A stretch of 64,000 nucleotides of DNA from Rapana venosa (taxonomy: Eukaryota > Mollusca > Gastropoda > Neogastropoda > Muricidae): contig CM054140.1 in NCBI GenBank assembly GCA_028751875.1, forward strand, positions 28,164,230 through 28,228,229, written 5' to 3'. Position 1 is the first letter of the stretch; every line of letters starts with the position of its first letter. Both the position numbers and the translations under genes were made by a program. Shown piece by piece: positions 44,673-55,719 of this stretch. The notes beneath the pieces were generated by a model. It did no database searches, was not told the origin of the DNA, and saw nothing but the letters and a program-made list of their open reading frames with translations.

Positions 44673-45719
44673 CTGTTCCAAAAAGATAATTCACCAGTGT
44701 ACAGTGGGATGGGAATTAATTTTCATTACATTTCACTTTGTGTATAGCCCCAACAACTACGCAAAATCCATATCAAGGCTGTCACCTTATATCAATTTAA
44801 GCAAGCTGCTGAAATTGAAACTCTTTGCTCCCTTCCTCACCATTACCATGTATATCTTGTGTAGAACTTTGCAATGAAGTCTGCGTCTGTTTGTTTATAG
44901 TTTGCTGAGATACAAACAGTTCTTTGTCATGATGGTCACTAAGCACCCTCCACTTGTCTCTGCTGATATTTTGCTGCTCTCAACTGATCACAAACTAGCT
45001 GGGGAGAGGGTGGGTGGGGTGTGTATTGAACCTGTATGCATCAGTTCAAAACAGGATCTGCCATGTTTAGCCTGGCTTCAGTTGACAGATAAAACAGTTT
45101 GCTCTTCAACACCTGATACCCTCCAACTACAGACCGTAAATCTGTCAGCAGGGCAAACACGATTTTCTCCGCAGTTGCTGGAAGACCAGTGACTGGCATT
45201 TTGAGAGAAATTACAAGAAATGTTTAACACACCACCATGAATGTGTGTCTTCCAGCTTGGTCCAAATCATGTGACCCCCACGAGCGAGCGAGCGAGAGAG
45301 AGAGAGTGAGAGAGTTGAGTAGTAACACGCAACGGTGCCAAAGCCATGAAATATGTAGCAGGATGTTAGTTGCACACACTCAGGTAGGAATTAGCCTTTA
45401 CACGCAGTTTTCGAACCCAGTAAGCTTTATTGATTTTCAATTTAAAAAATGACATGCTCTGAACAAATTGCAGAAATTAAACACACACACACACACTCAC
45501 TCACTCACTTTCTGTGGTGGTTGCTTGGAAACGTGTGTCCCTGCAGTCATTTAAATTCAGTCATGAAGTACAAGGGCAAACTATCCCAGAAAGTACCTCC
45601 ACTGTAATTGTAATTCGACACCTTTTTTTGTTTCCGTATTTTGTTTGGTTGGTTTGTCGGGGGAGGGGGGTTGCTTGTTTGTTTTCTTTTTTCTTTTAAT
45701 ATTTTAATTTTGTTTTTTG
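44673..45719. other. Spacer without recognised genes
   Basis: Short GCGA/GA repeats near 45281-45316 and CA/CACT repeats at 45481-45510; nothing else identified. Confidence 0.6.
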
Positions 45720-45790
45720 GTGAGTGTGTGTGTGTGTGTGTGTGTGGTGGTGAAAGACCTACATGAATATAAACTGACTACACACGCGCG

Positions 45791-45840
<50 letters not shown>

Positions 45841-45905
45841 CGCACACACCCACGCTCATGCACACACGCACGCACGCACACACCCACACACACCCACACA
45901 CACAC
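45720..45905. repeat. (GT)n, (CG)n and (CA)n cluster
   Basis: A GT run at 45721-45746, CG at 45784-45800, then CA/GCAC repeats. Confidence 0.95.
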
Positions 45906-46224
45906 TTTTGTCGGTTTTCTTGACCACCCAGTTATAGCCTACCTAAGTATGTTTCCGCTGTAGATGATGTTTCAAAGGGGAAAAAAGATGAATGGAGAAC
46001 TGATTACGAAAACGGTTTCAAGAATTGTCTTTAAAACTAAAAACAAACAAGAAACGTTTGGTTTATACCTCATGATTTTAAAATCTCCATGGGCGGGGAC
46101 GGGATACTTAAAAAATTTTTTTTTTAAACATGCTAAAAACATAGAAACACATCTTTTAAAAAACAAATTGAAAAAGCACTTGAGTGCTTATTCATTATCT
46201 TCGAAATAAAAGAATTCCATTTGA

Positions 46225-46350
46225 TTTTTCCCCCTCTCGTTCCTCGGCTAGAGCTCCAAGGTTCGCCAATGGTGAGGTTTATGCATATACGACCGTCCCC
46301 CCCCCCCCCCCCCCCCCCCCCCCATTTAGGTAGCTGCATGCCGACTTCGA
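46225..46350 (-). mobile_element. SINE family A type 2 tail fragment with poly(C)
   Basis: cggctagagctccaaggttc and gccaatggtgagg, then a C homopolymer (46297-46323), then tttaggtagctgcatgccga. Confidence 0.65.
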
Positions 46351-46424
46351 GAATAGGATTCTATTAATGTTTTTGTTTGTTTTTTATTTGATGTGGTGTG
46401 TGTGTGTGTGTTTTTATTATTTAT

Positions 46425-46761
46425 TTATTTATTCTTTTATATCGAGGATAATGGAATAAGCATTTATGTGCTTTTTTACTATCTAGTCCCCGTGCGTATG
46501 CGGTTTTGTCAATTCTGTCATCTGTTCCCACCGGCACACAATGGCCTACTCTTACGAAAAGTGGAACAGGATTTAACGTGTGCGCAAGATGTTCTGCGTG
46601 CGTTCGCACACGGGGCCTCGGTTTCTAGTCTCATCCGAAGGACTTTTGGGGAGAGTGGAGTCTGCACTGATGTTAACTCCAGGGGAAAATATCCCCTTGA
46701 ACGGGAATCGAACCCGGGTCGTCAAATTGCGAATGCAATGTTCTGATCACTAGGCTATCTC

Positions 46762-46770
<9 letters not shown>
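46425..46770 (-). mobile_element. SINE family A (type 1), best antisense copy
   Basis: Complete order: (ATTT)n tail, aggataatggaataagcat, tatctagtccccgtgcg, cacaatggcctactc, gttctgcgtgcgttcgcac, catccgaaggacttttgggg, ctgatgttaactccagggg. Antisense box B is gggaatcgaacccggg and the antisense head is cactaggctatctcgtcc. Confidence 0.88.
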
Positions 46771-46797
<27 letters not shown>

Positions 46798-46800
46798 ACC
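46765..46800 (-). repeat. Poly(C) homopolymer
   Basis: About 35 C abutting the SINE head; equals poly(G) on the minus strand. Confidence 0.9.
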
Positions 46801-46819
46801 CCCACACACGGTAGGCCCT

Positions 46820-46935
46820 AGCCCTAAGAGTGATCTACCTTGGTGTGCCACCTCGAGTTGCGTGCTGACTGCATCACCTCGTCGTCTAACTCTAGTCTAA
46901 GACGGAATTCCAACAAGTGCAACACTGTAAAAATG
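46820..46935 (+). other. Candidate CZIB first exon / promoter patch
   Basis: A non-repetitive CpG-bearing stretch ending in ATG at 46933-46935, followed immediately by GTAAAT, a possible donor. CZIB exon 2 begins in phase right after an initiator Met would be needed, so ATG|intron is the expected structure. This is one of several ATG-GT sites upstream; weak support. Confidence 0.25.
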
Positions 46936-47299
46936 GTAAATTGCTGGATATTTTCAGTTATGGTGAATAATGAAATAAACATAACATCGGAAACGGGTTG
47001 GTTTTTTTCATCACAGATTCAGTGACTAAATCTGAGCAGTGATATTATGGTGTGGGCAAAGAGTTTGGGAAAGAAGTTCTCCGTGTTGTTTTTTTGTTTT
47101 AGTTGTAGTTGCTCTTTTTTTTTCTTTCGTTTAAAAAAAAAATTCAAATGTAAGTGAGACTGTCAGACTCCACTCAGTAGTCTATTGTGTCTGTGGTTGG
47201 CTTCCCATGGTCTTGGTAGAGTAGCTAGGTCGCATGGAACAGAGTCTGAGAATGGGCAGATCTTTGTTTACTAGGTCGGGTTAATACTTTCTACTAATG

Positions 47300-47425
47300 A
47301 AACAGCCCCCCCCCCCCCACCCACCCCCCCACCCACACACACTCACACATCCCACTCAGAACTACATACTATTGCTTCACACCTTTCACTCACATACACA
47401 TACACAGCACACACCCATGCACACC

Positions 47426-47456
<31 letters not shown>

Positions 47457-47460
47457 CAAA
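47300..47460. repeat. Poly(C) and (CA)n cluster
   Basis: A C run with A breaks, then CACA and CACT repeats with a clean CA tract at 47435-47458. Confidence 0.9.
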
Positions 47461-47554
47461 TAGTTTTTTAAAAATTGCACAGAATATTTTAAACCAATTG
47501 TCTGGAGGGATATATTAAGATAGCCAGTCTATGCATCCACTTTGGCCCTGGCCA

Positions 47555-47860
47555 ACTGCTGTGTCAGTTATTGATGTCAGGCTATGCCAAGGCCTACACT
47601 AAAATGTTATGTTGTGTTGAGATTGCCTTCAGCCCTGACAAGCTCTTAACATAACAACCTGCACTCTCCTTTAAAGGGAAAAAAATCCTCTGAAGTCAGG
47701 TGTGGCTGCCTATATGGCAAGGTACTTGAAAAGTCATACACACAAACTTTTCATCTGGTGTACTTCCTATCTGAGTATCTCGCAGTGATTCCCAGGTGGG
47801 ATGAGTGAGTCAGAGTGCATATTCTGGGTGACCCCCAGGGTGTAAAGCTGGGGAATGCAC
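47555..47860 (+). repeat. Dispersed repeat family D
   Basis: gtcagttattgatgtcaggc, gccaaggcctacac, gattgccttcagccctgac, cctctgaagtcagg, cagtgattcccaggtgg and gcatattctgggtga in order. Confidence 0.8.
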
Positions 47861-48310
47861 AACAAAAAACATAGTGCACCCACTAAAAAAATGAAATACT
47901 GCTGTTACTTCTTGTTGGTCTTGCCACTAAACTGACTAAAAGACACTGTTTTTCATCCATGGAAGAGCTGAAAAACTTTCAGAAATAGAGTTTCCTATAA
48001 CTTGAAGCAGGTTAATCATAAAAGATCCCCACATGTTCCCGCTTAGGAAACCCTATTACTTTATTTGTTTCACTTTTTGATTCAAAGCTGGCAAAAAAAC
48101 AAAAAAAAAACCTCTGGAAAAATGTGTGAGCTGATGTGCTTACCCTTTTATATCATAGTCTTTATCAAATGTTTGTTTATCCATCATTGTACAGGAGATC
48201 TTTTAAATTCTTTGTTTGAATTTTGCTGTGAAAATTGTTTCAGAATGTAACAGAAGTTTATTTTGAATTTGATATATTTGGTAATGATGTTTTTGTGTGT
48301 GATAAAACAG

Positions 48311-48397
48311 CCAAAGTTTGCCCTGCAGTTGAAGGCCACCATGGAAAATGTCACCAATCTGAAAGCAGAGGGTGAGGACTTTGGATGGTTTGTGAAG
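48311..48397 (+). CDS. CZIB: CZIB exon 2
   Basis: Acceptor AAAACAG at 48304-48310; 29 codons PKFALQLKATMENVTNLKAE then GEDFGWFVK; donor AAG|GTATGA. An internal Met exists (10 residues after the Leu-Gln block), but starting there would remove conserved residues. Confidence 0.93.
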
Positions 48398-50110
48398 GTA
48401 TGATTATGTCAGATATCAGTGCTTTTCTTTTGTCAGAACATACATAATCTGTGAAATATCTCTTTGAAATTATATTTAGCATCATGTAGAATTGCAATTC
48501 ACAGGTGTTTAAAAATGTGTACAATGTGATTTTTTTATTGATATCCGTAAATTTTGAGCTGATTGATAAAGTACATAACATTTTGATAAACAAAACTGTT
48601 TCACATGTTAATTATTGTTATTGTGATATTTACCCCAAAAAGTAAAAGAAAAAAGATCCACAAATTAACAATCTTTTATTATCAAAATTGTAGTTTGTAC
48701 TGATAAAAAGTCTGATATATATTTTACTGATTTAAAAACAACAACTTTAGAAACAAAACAAAACAGGGATTGAGGGAGGGGGTGCATTAAGAATGTAAAC
48801 TAAGCCCCAGTGCTGGTATCTTTTAGGATTCATTGGTTCTGACTGGCATTGTGGATTGGTGGTTTAGAGGTAACACACCTGTCTAAAAAAAATGAGAAGC
48901 CACAGATTTGAGCACTGTTTGAACCCAAACCTTCCTCCCCCATCCAGTAGACCTTAAGTAGTGGTCTGGGAGGTAGTATTTCAGATGAGACGATAAAACC
49001 AACGACCCATTTACATCACACATCTAGCTTACATAAAACTATTAAAAGAACCCATGGCAACAAGAGAGTTGTCCCTGACTAAATTATGTAGGAAAAAAGC
49101 CACTCTCATATTCAAAGGAAAACAAATACACACGCAGATAGGAAAACAGCAACAACAACAAAATAATGGCTGGTGCTGTTCTTGCAGTGATCAGTGCACT
49201 CCAAGGAAAGCTGAGAAATTTGGCATGGCGGAAAGTGTGTTCTACAATGCAAAACAGTATAATACTTCTTTGTCAAATGATACACAATAGATAGATACAT
49301 AGATGACTGCATGATAGAGTTGATAGCTTGGTGAGAATTTTTTTTTAAAGCCTACTAGATGTTTTCTTCAACCATTGATAGTCATCAGAGATTTTCTGTT
49401 ACATCTTTTTTGCTTCTATTTAAATATTGATACATAATCTACATTTCATCTTCAGCTCAAGTGCGAAAACTGTGGAGAGGAAACCCAGGACTTCATCTGC
49501 TGTTCATTAACTGTAAGTAAACACCTTGCAAAACTGACTGCATGGTGTGATCTTTATTTGGGTTAAAATTGGGAAAATATTGAAAGAGAGAGAGAGACAG
49601 AGTAGGTAGTAAAGTCATATGCAGACCTGGTTTTGCAGGACTTAAAGATGGAGTTGATAGGGTCTAGGGTCTCTAGAGACTTCGCAGTATCATGTTCCCC
49701 AATTATTTATCTTATTATTATCCATTTCTTCTAAGACCTTTTTTTTTTGGGAAGGGGGGGGGGGATTTTTTTTTCTTTTAACCTATTGTTACTAATAGTA
49801 TGAGCCTATTTTACTTACAACCCAAGTTGCATTCCTAATTTTTCTTACCCGTAACTCACTTTCTTACCCAAAGATAAATGTGTTGCCAGTTTTTCTAACC
49901 TACAGTGTGTTTCAAAATGTTCCAAGGAATCCAGCCCCTTGAAAGGAGGAAGAGGCCAAGCTAGTGTGGTGCTGAAATGTAAGCTGTGCAAAAGAGAAAA
50001 CTCCATAGGTAAGGGGTATGTGCAGGTTTTCATACACTGTCTTTATAAATCCTTCATTCTTTCAGTTTTATTGTCATCTGTTTGAATGTTCATGGGATGT
50101 TCTGTTTGGC

Positions 50111-50145
<35 letters not shown>

Positions 50146-50302
50146 CTATATATATATGCCAATGTTGAAAAAATCTCTTTTTATGATATATTATTCAAGC
50201 CTTGTTTAGCTGTCTTCGGTTATTGTGTCCTGTCGCTGAACTCTCTTTCTTATGTATATTTTTATATTTTTTATATATTATGTTTTCTTTTATATTTCTA
50301 TA

Positions 50303-50343
<41 letters not shown>

Positions 50344-53300
50344 TGTATGTTCTTTCGATCTGAAGGACCATAGAGCCGGAGCTTATCCAGGTTTCTTACT
50401 TAAGCGAAATGAATGTTTCCCACCTGTGACAGGTTCTGTCGCCAGATACTTTCCAGCGAGCTGGTACCACTTGTACACCTGGGTGGAGTAGGAAATAGGA
50501 GTAAGTGTCTTTCCCAAGGACACAACACCGAGCCGAGCGGGATCGAACCCGCGACCTCTGGATCACGAGTCGACCGCCTAAACCACTCGACCACGGTGCC
50601 TCCATATATATATATAGATAGATATATATATATATATATATGCCAATGTAGAAAAAATCTCATTTAAGGTTTTGATATATTATTCAAGCCTTGTTTAGCT
50701 GTCTTCGTGTATGTTGTGTCCTGTCACTGCTACTTCTTCACTGTTCCTTATTATGAAATGCAGACACACCCAGGCTGTTTGTCAGGCTTTGTTTTTCTTC
50801 CCTTCACTCCCTCAGGAGTTATTGGGATGCTACTATCCAGATTCTTTTATCTGTGACAGGTGTGTGCCAAAGCCTGCATCTCTGAAGATGGTTTCCTTGT
50901 CCGTTCTGATTTTTTTTCTGTCTCTGTTCAACATCTTTTCACAACATTTTCTTGCAGTTTTAACAAGGCCAATGGGTTATGTTTCATTGCTGAACCAAAA
51001 TGGTTTTCTTTTCTTTATCAGTGTCAGCAGACCTTCATGCTGTTGGATGGTTTGACAACCTTGTTCATTGGAGATGAGCTCAGTGTATCCAGTGCTTAGT
51101 ATCTTGTGATTACACTTCATACTTTATTTCATATCCATTGTCTTGGTTGGGACCCAAAGCTCTGTCAGTTATTGATGTAAGGAAAGTGCCAAGGCCTGCA
51201 TTAAACTGTGCTTTTTCTTTGAAATGTCATGCTGAGATTGTCTTCTGCATTGACAAGTCTTAGCATGCACATGCATGCATTCGTACACGCACACACACAC
51301 CACTTGTTATTCATCCAATCCTTGCTGTTTGTAGTGCATGCTAAAAAAAAAAAAAAGAGAGAATCTTCTTCAGTGTTTAAGTTTGCAAATCTTGTTTTGC
51401 AGACATCATCAAGGAATCGCTGGCATCCTATGACATTGAAGATGCAAGCAGTCAGAAGTTCAAGGACATCGTGAAGTTTGATTGTAGAGGAGTGTCTCCA
51501 GAGGAGTTTTCCCTACGGGTGAGTGTGGGCAGATTCTTCGCTTCCATTGAACACACCGACAACTGTTGTTGTCTGTCATGAGAAAAAAAGTGTTGTGTTG
51601 CGCTGCAGTTAAGCAGGCTGACCGCATCCAACTTAAGTGTGGACAGATTACAAGAAGAAGACAGAAGCTGGCACTTACTGTTGTGCCCATATTTATACAA
51701 TATATTGTCTTTTCCGTTTTTTTTTCTCGTGGGGGGGGGGGGGGGGGGGGGGACAAACAGAAACAAGAAAAAAGACTGACAGAAAGATTGGGGTAATATA
51801 GACAAAAGGAGAAGGAATGCACGAATGAATGAAATATATTTTAATGGTGGGGAAATGGAAGGTTACACAACAACTTGTATTGTCTAGTCTTCAGTAGTTT
51901 TCAGGATTTATTAATAAATGAAATAATTATTTCAAAACAAAACGAACTTGCAAGGCAAAAAGAACAAAAGTCATGTTTGTATTTTAACACTCCATCAGTA
52001 GGAAAGGGAGAGGAAAGAGAAAGAAAGAGACAGCGAGAGAAAAAAGTTTAACAGGGAATCAAGAATGTAAAACATGCAGAATAACTGGACTCAGAATTGG
52101 GGAGGGGGGGGGGTTGTGGGGGGGGTTTCATGTGAATGGGTCCTTCAACACTTCTACTGAATAATTCACATATCAGGTTTTTTTTATCCTGTGTTTTAGA
52201 ACTCTATGCACACTTGTCAGAAATGAATCATCATTTCATTAAATCCTAGCTGGAAAGCTTACATGAATAAAATCCATTTGTCAGCAAATGAAGGAACAAC
52301 TATGATTAATAACCTTGGGATTCTGAATGGTCTCAGAGTCAGCCAACAAAGCTTTACAGTTGAAGTGTAATTTGTATCCATGATTTAAGAGGTGAAAAAT
52401 TAGTACAATGCTCTTTATATAAAAAAACAAAAAAAACAACTGATGATGACAACTGACACAGAACTTTGTGAACTGCAGTGTGGTGTTATGAGTTGTGTAT
52501 CTGTATATTTCAGGATGGATGGACTGCAAAAGGGGTGGAATCCAATACACGCTTTGAGATTGATTTGACAGAAAGAGTGAGTATGTCTTTGATGAAAGTT
52601 TTTGATAAATTGTCTGGAATAGTCCAGGAAAAATCTCTGCCCGTTTCAGCATTGTGTAAGGATTGTTGAAAGGTCAGAACTCTGGGTTGTTTGCTTCATT
52701 GTAGGTGTGCAGACATTAACTACTGTCAAACAATCACTGCTGAGAGTTGCTTCATTGTAGGTGTGCAGACATTAACTACTTCTGCTGAGAGTTGCTTCAT
52801 TGTAGGTGTGCAGACATTAAGGTAACTACTGTCAAACAATCACTGCTGAGAGTTGCTTCATTGTAGGTGTACAGACATTAACTACTTCTGCTGAGAGTTG
52901 CTTCATTGTAGGTGTGCAGACATTAACTACTTCTGCTGAGAGTTGCTTCATTGTAGGTGTGCAGACATTAAGGTAACTACTTTCAAACAATCACTGCTGA
53001 GAGTTGCTTCATTGTAGGTGTGCAGACATTAACTACTTTCAAACAATCACTGCTGAGAGTTGCTTCATTGTAGGTGTACAGACATTAACTACTTCTGCTG
53101 AGAGTTGCTTCATTGTAGGTGTGCAGACATTAACTACTTCTGCTGAGAGTTGCTTCATTGTAGGTGTGCAGACATTAATGTAACTACTGTCAAACAATCA
53201 CTGCTGAGAGTTGCTTCATTGTAGGTGTGCAGACATTAAGGTAACTACTGTCAAACAATCACTGCTGAGAGTTGCTTCATTGTAGGTGTGCAGACATTAA

Positions 53301-53906
53301 TGTAACTACTGTCAAACAATCACTGCTGAGAGTTGCTTCATTGTAGGTGTGCAGACATTAAGGTAACTACTGTCAAACAATTACTATTCAGTTGTCAGAT
53401 GTCCTAAATGGAGGCTTTTACAACTGTGGACCCAGTTTTCTGTATATATATGAATTCCATATCAGATTAAGTTTCTGTATAACTGGACTGGTGGTCTAAA
53501 GTAAATTTCTGAAAAAACTATTCCTCTTTTTATTTCTCTCTCAGTGTTGCCCTGTCCTTAACTTTTTTTTAATAAAGAAATTTCTTCTTTTTTTTTTTTT
53601 TTTTACATGACTATGGTCCAGTAAGTACAACAGAAATGCTGGTGTATGTTTGGCTCTTGGTGTATTGTGATTTCTCTTCTTACTTCCTCTTCTGTTGTTA
53701 AGTTCAGATCTCATTGAAGGATAACAGTACTGTAGTAAGTAACAAACATGTTGTGTACAGTAATATGTCATTTTCATTATGTGCTCTTGTAAATGCAACA
53801 TTATTTTGTGTATGTGTTGCAGGAATGGTATGAGTATGATGAAAAGGCTGGTGAGCAAGTGTCCATTAGTGATTTGCAGTTCAACTTTGTGATTGTCAAA
53901 CACTGA
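48311..53906 (+). CDS. CZIB: CZIB: CXXC-motif zinc-binding protein (C1orf123/UPF0587 family), start exon missing
   Basis: Six coding exons (48311-48397, 49456-49512, 49927-50008, 51403-51518, 52514-52576, 53823-53906) join in consistent phases. With an initiator Met they give 163 residues, against about 160 in vertebrates. The order of conserved blocks is PKFALQLKATMENVTNL, GEDFGWFVKLKCENCGE, SPLKGGRGQASVVLKCKLC, KFKDIVKFDCRGVSPEEF, DGWTAKGVESNTRFE, then WYEYDEKAGEQVSISDL ending VKH. Two CxxC knuckles (KCENC and KCKLC) form the zinc site of this small cytosolic family, whose precise biochemical role is poorly defined. The ATG is not in the first exon seen: CCA AAG follows directly after an intron acceptor, so a short upstream exon must supply it. 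The last intron carries a 0.7-kb minisatellite. The gene converges on OMA1. Confidence 0.95.
48850..49200 (+). mobile_element. SINE family B, diverged sense copy
   Basis: Within CZIB intron 2. Shows ggattggtggtttagaggta (head), gtttgaacccaaaccttcc (box B), gtagaccttaagtagtggtc and ttcagatgagacgataaaac in sense order. Confidence 0.7.
49456..49512 (+). CDS. CZIB: CZIB exon 3 (first CxxC knuckle)
   Basis: Acceptor TTCAG; 19 codons LKCENCGEETQDFICCSLT; donor CT|GTAAGT. Carries the first zinc-ligand pair. Confidence 0.95.
49927..50008 (+). CDS. CZIB: CZIB exon 4 (second CxxC knuckle)
   Basis: 27 codons plus one base: ESSPLKGGRGQASVVLKCKL then CKRENSI; donor G|GTAAGG. The acceptor CCAAG at 49922-49926 is chosen because it restores the family spacing before LKGGRG. 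A stronger-looking acceptor (tttttctaacctacag) 21 bases upstream, at 49905, would add seven in-frame residues (CVSKCSK). Confidence 0.88.
50155..50235 (+). repeat. Direct duplication, left copy (flank of SINE E)
   Basis: atatgccaatgttgaaaaaa, then atatattattcaagccttg and tttagctgtcttcg match 50638-50730 closely. The copies bracket the (TA)n/SINE block. Confidence 0.85.
50341..50603 (-). mobile_element. tRNA-derived SINE, family E, antisense
   Basis: On the minus strand it begins GGCACCGTGGTCGAGTGGTT (box A), then box B GGTTCGATCCCG, then TGTGTCCTTGGGAAAGACAC and ctattcctactccacc-like body sequence. It lies between (TA)n tracts (50309-50340 and 50604-50641). This resembles the tRNA-headed invertebrate SINEs with a conserved central domain; the exact family cannot be assigned here. 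Confidence 0.85.
50638..50730 (+). repeat. Direct duplication, right copy (flank of SINE E)
   Basis: Matches 50155-50235 with small indels, e.g. an extra 'taaggtt' insertion. Confidence 0.85.
51155..51275 (+). repeat. Dispersed repeat family D, 5' fragment
   Basis: gtcagttattgatgtaagga, gccaaggcctgca and gagattgtcttctgca match 47555-47660. Confidence 0.7.
51403..51518 (+). CDS. CZIB: CZIB exon 5
   Basis: Acceptor TTTTGCAG. The two first bases complete an Asp codon, then come 38 codons IIKESLASYDIEDASSQKFK followed by DIVKFDCRGVSPEEFSLR. Donor CGG|GTGAGT. Confidence 0.95.
51519..52513 (+). other. CZIB intron 5
   Basis: Intronic, with a G homopolymer of 22 at 51731-51752 and a G-rich patch at about 52101-52127. 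No exon recognised. Confidence 0.8.
52514..52576 (+). CDS. CZIB: CZIB exon 6
   Basis: Acceptor TTTCAG; 21 codons DGWTAKGVESNTRFEIDLTE then R; donor AGA|GTGAGT. Confidence 0.94.
52689..53391 (+). repeat. Minisatellite in the last CZIB intron, 13 units of alternating length
   Basis: Thirteen units, each starting GTTGCTTCATTGTAGGTGT then GCAGACATTAA. Short units are about 45 bp (ctacttctgctgaga); long units are about 56-61 bp (with gtcaaacaatcactgctgag and optional 'ggta'/'tgta'). Every unit carries a pyrimidine-AG|GT word that looks like a splice acceptor. The array ends about 430 bp before the real acceptor at 53822. Confidence 0.95.
53823..53906 (+). CDS. CZIB: CZIB last exon
   Basis: Acceptor TGTTGCAG; 27 codons EWYEYDEKAGEQVSISDLQF then NFVIVKH, and TGA at 53904-53906. 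Confidence 0.95.
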   Translation, partial: EWYEYDEKAGEQVSISDLQFNFVIVKH

Positions 53907-54015
53907 CACACTCCATGCTTTTTCCTGAATGCCATGGACAGGCTACATAAATACAAAGAAGGGAAAGCTGATGATTTTCTCTAAAATAACAATAATAGTT
54001 CATTACTACAGACCA

Positions 54016-54021
54016 AATAAA
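54016..54021 (+). terminator. CZIB polyadenylation signal AATAAA
   Basis: AATAAA about 110 bp after the stop codon, in an A-rich context. Confidence 0.6.
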
Positions 54022-54924
54022 AAATTTTAAAAAGAGAAAGCTGACGCATTAGACAGCTTTTCCCGTCTTACGTCCTCTTTATGATACCTTTGAATGTAGA
54101 TCTGTATGAAAGATTCAAGCTTACTTCTGAACAAATGAGGGTTTTATGAAATATGCACAACATTTTTTTAAGTGTATAATTTGGCTGGTAAAACATCTTA
54201 GTTAATTCAAATGTGGTTCTGATCATCCAGTATCTCCTAGTCTTTAATCTTTCTTTAGGATCTTCACTGATAACAGGGTGAATGGAAATGAAATACTGCT
54301 TAAGGGGATGGAGAGGGGATGTATGGTATGCATGCTTAGGGAGTTTTGCTGGACCCATGTTTTGTTGCTTGTTTTCTTTTCATATATATTCTCATGCCAT
54401 GATATTCCCCGAGTGATTTGGATTTGATGTATATATGGGTAATCCATATGCATTGCTGTTGCACTGACAGCCGTGTGTAGTGGAGATTCGGATGATGCGA
54501 GCATGTGATTGGAAAGTGGATATGTGCTGTGCCGTGTGCTTTTTATCATGAGGGTGGGTGATACTTGCGTATACAGGGGGGGAAAAGTGTTAACTCCTTG
54601 TTCTTAATTGTTTTGGACTTTCTCCAAAGTACAAGACAAATGTCTTAAAGCTATTTTTCAATGTTTGGTTGGTTTTGTTTCTTTGTGTGAGTGTGTGTTC
54701 TTTTTTTTTCTAGATTATTTTCCAATTTCTTTCAACAGCAGATCATAGTGTTGTTTCTCTTCCTGCCTCTGCCAAGTAACTGTTGCATAAAGCTGTGGAT
54801 GGTTTTTTGGGTTGTTTTTTTTATTATTATTATCATTTCTCATTGAAAACTATTTGAGATGTTAGGGGGGTGCCTATGTGTGTAGTATGTCCATTAATAA
54901 AAATGTATCACTAAATCAGAGGAC
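54022..54924. other. Intergenic stretch after CZIB
   Basis: No exon or repeat family recognised. Confidence 0.5.
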
Positions 54925-55300
54925 AGGATGGGCTGGTGGTTAGAGCGTTGCACTCATGATCTGATGGCTTGGGATCGATCCCAGGTTTGAGCTACCACCG
55001 AGACACCTGTTCATGAGCATTTTTCCCCTGGACTTAACATCAGCGCTTCCTGCACTACCCTAAAGTCCTTCAGATTAGACTCTAAACTAACGCCCCATGT
55101 GTGAGCACACACAGAACATCTTGTGCACATGTTAAAACCTTTCCGCCTTTTGGAAGAGTAGGCCATTATGTGCAAGTGGGAATGGATGACAAAATTTTTA
55201 AAATGCTTGCATACTGGCGCTATGTTTAGATATCATCCCAGAAGTCATAATATGGCTAGCTTAATGGTGTGCAAAAACGGTTGCATATGCAAACTGTTTT
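54925..55300 (+). mobile_element. SINE family A (tail type 2), best sense copy
   Basis: Head gggctggtggttagagcgtt (box A) and gggatcgatcccagg (box B). Body acatcagcgcttcctgcact, agtccttcagattagact, catcttgtgcacatg and ccttttggaagagtagg. Type 2 tail catcccagaagtcataatat and ggctagcttaatgg. Confidence 0.88.
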
Positions 55301-55719
55301 GTTGTTGTTTTTTTGGTTTTATTTTGTATTGTAGGGTTGTTTTTGGGGTTTGGTTGTTTTTTTTAACCAAACAAATTTCTGAAATTTATAACTGAGGTAA
55401 TTGTGGTGGAGGAAAACAAGGTGGGTGACCAATTACACCTCCTTTATTATGAAAACGATTTATAAAATTATATTTTAAAAAAAAATCAACCAAAGATGCT
55501 AGAAGATGTAATCTTTCAAAAGCAGTAATATATAATACTTTATGTATTCCTGCATCCATAAAGTATGTGTAATGTAATGTAGAAGGAAACTAATAGCACT
55601 TAATTTTGATTGTATTCCAAAGCTTGAAGACACAATAACATAGATGGACTTGCTGAAATAGCAATGTATAGTTTGTGTATTGTATTGTATTACATTGTAT
55701 ACCACTCTACATTAAGCAG
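55301..55719. other. Short intergenic stretch
   Basis: T/G-rich then AT-rich; a (GTATT)n-like patch at about 55675-55700. No gene. Confidence 0.5.

Larger units (their letters stand above)
50009..51402 (+). other. CZIB intron 4
   Basis: Contains (TA)n tracts, an antisense tRNA-headed SINE (50341-50603), a duplicated flank of about 85 bp, and a family-D fragment (51155-51275). Confidence 0.85.

Noticed and set aside
50575..50603. A true tRNA gene
   Set aside because: Box A and B are present but there is no complete cloverleaf; the sequence continues into a SINE body.
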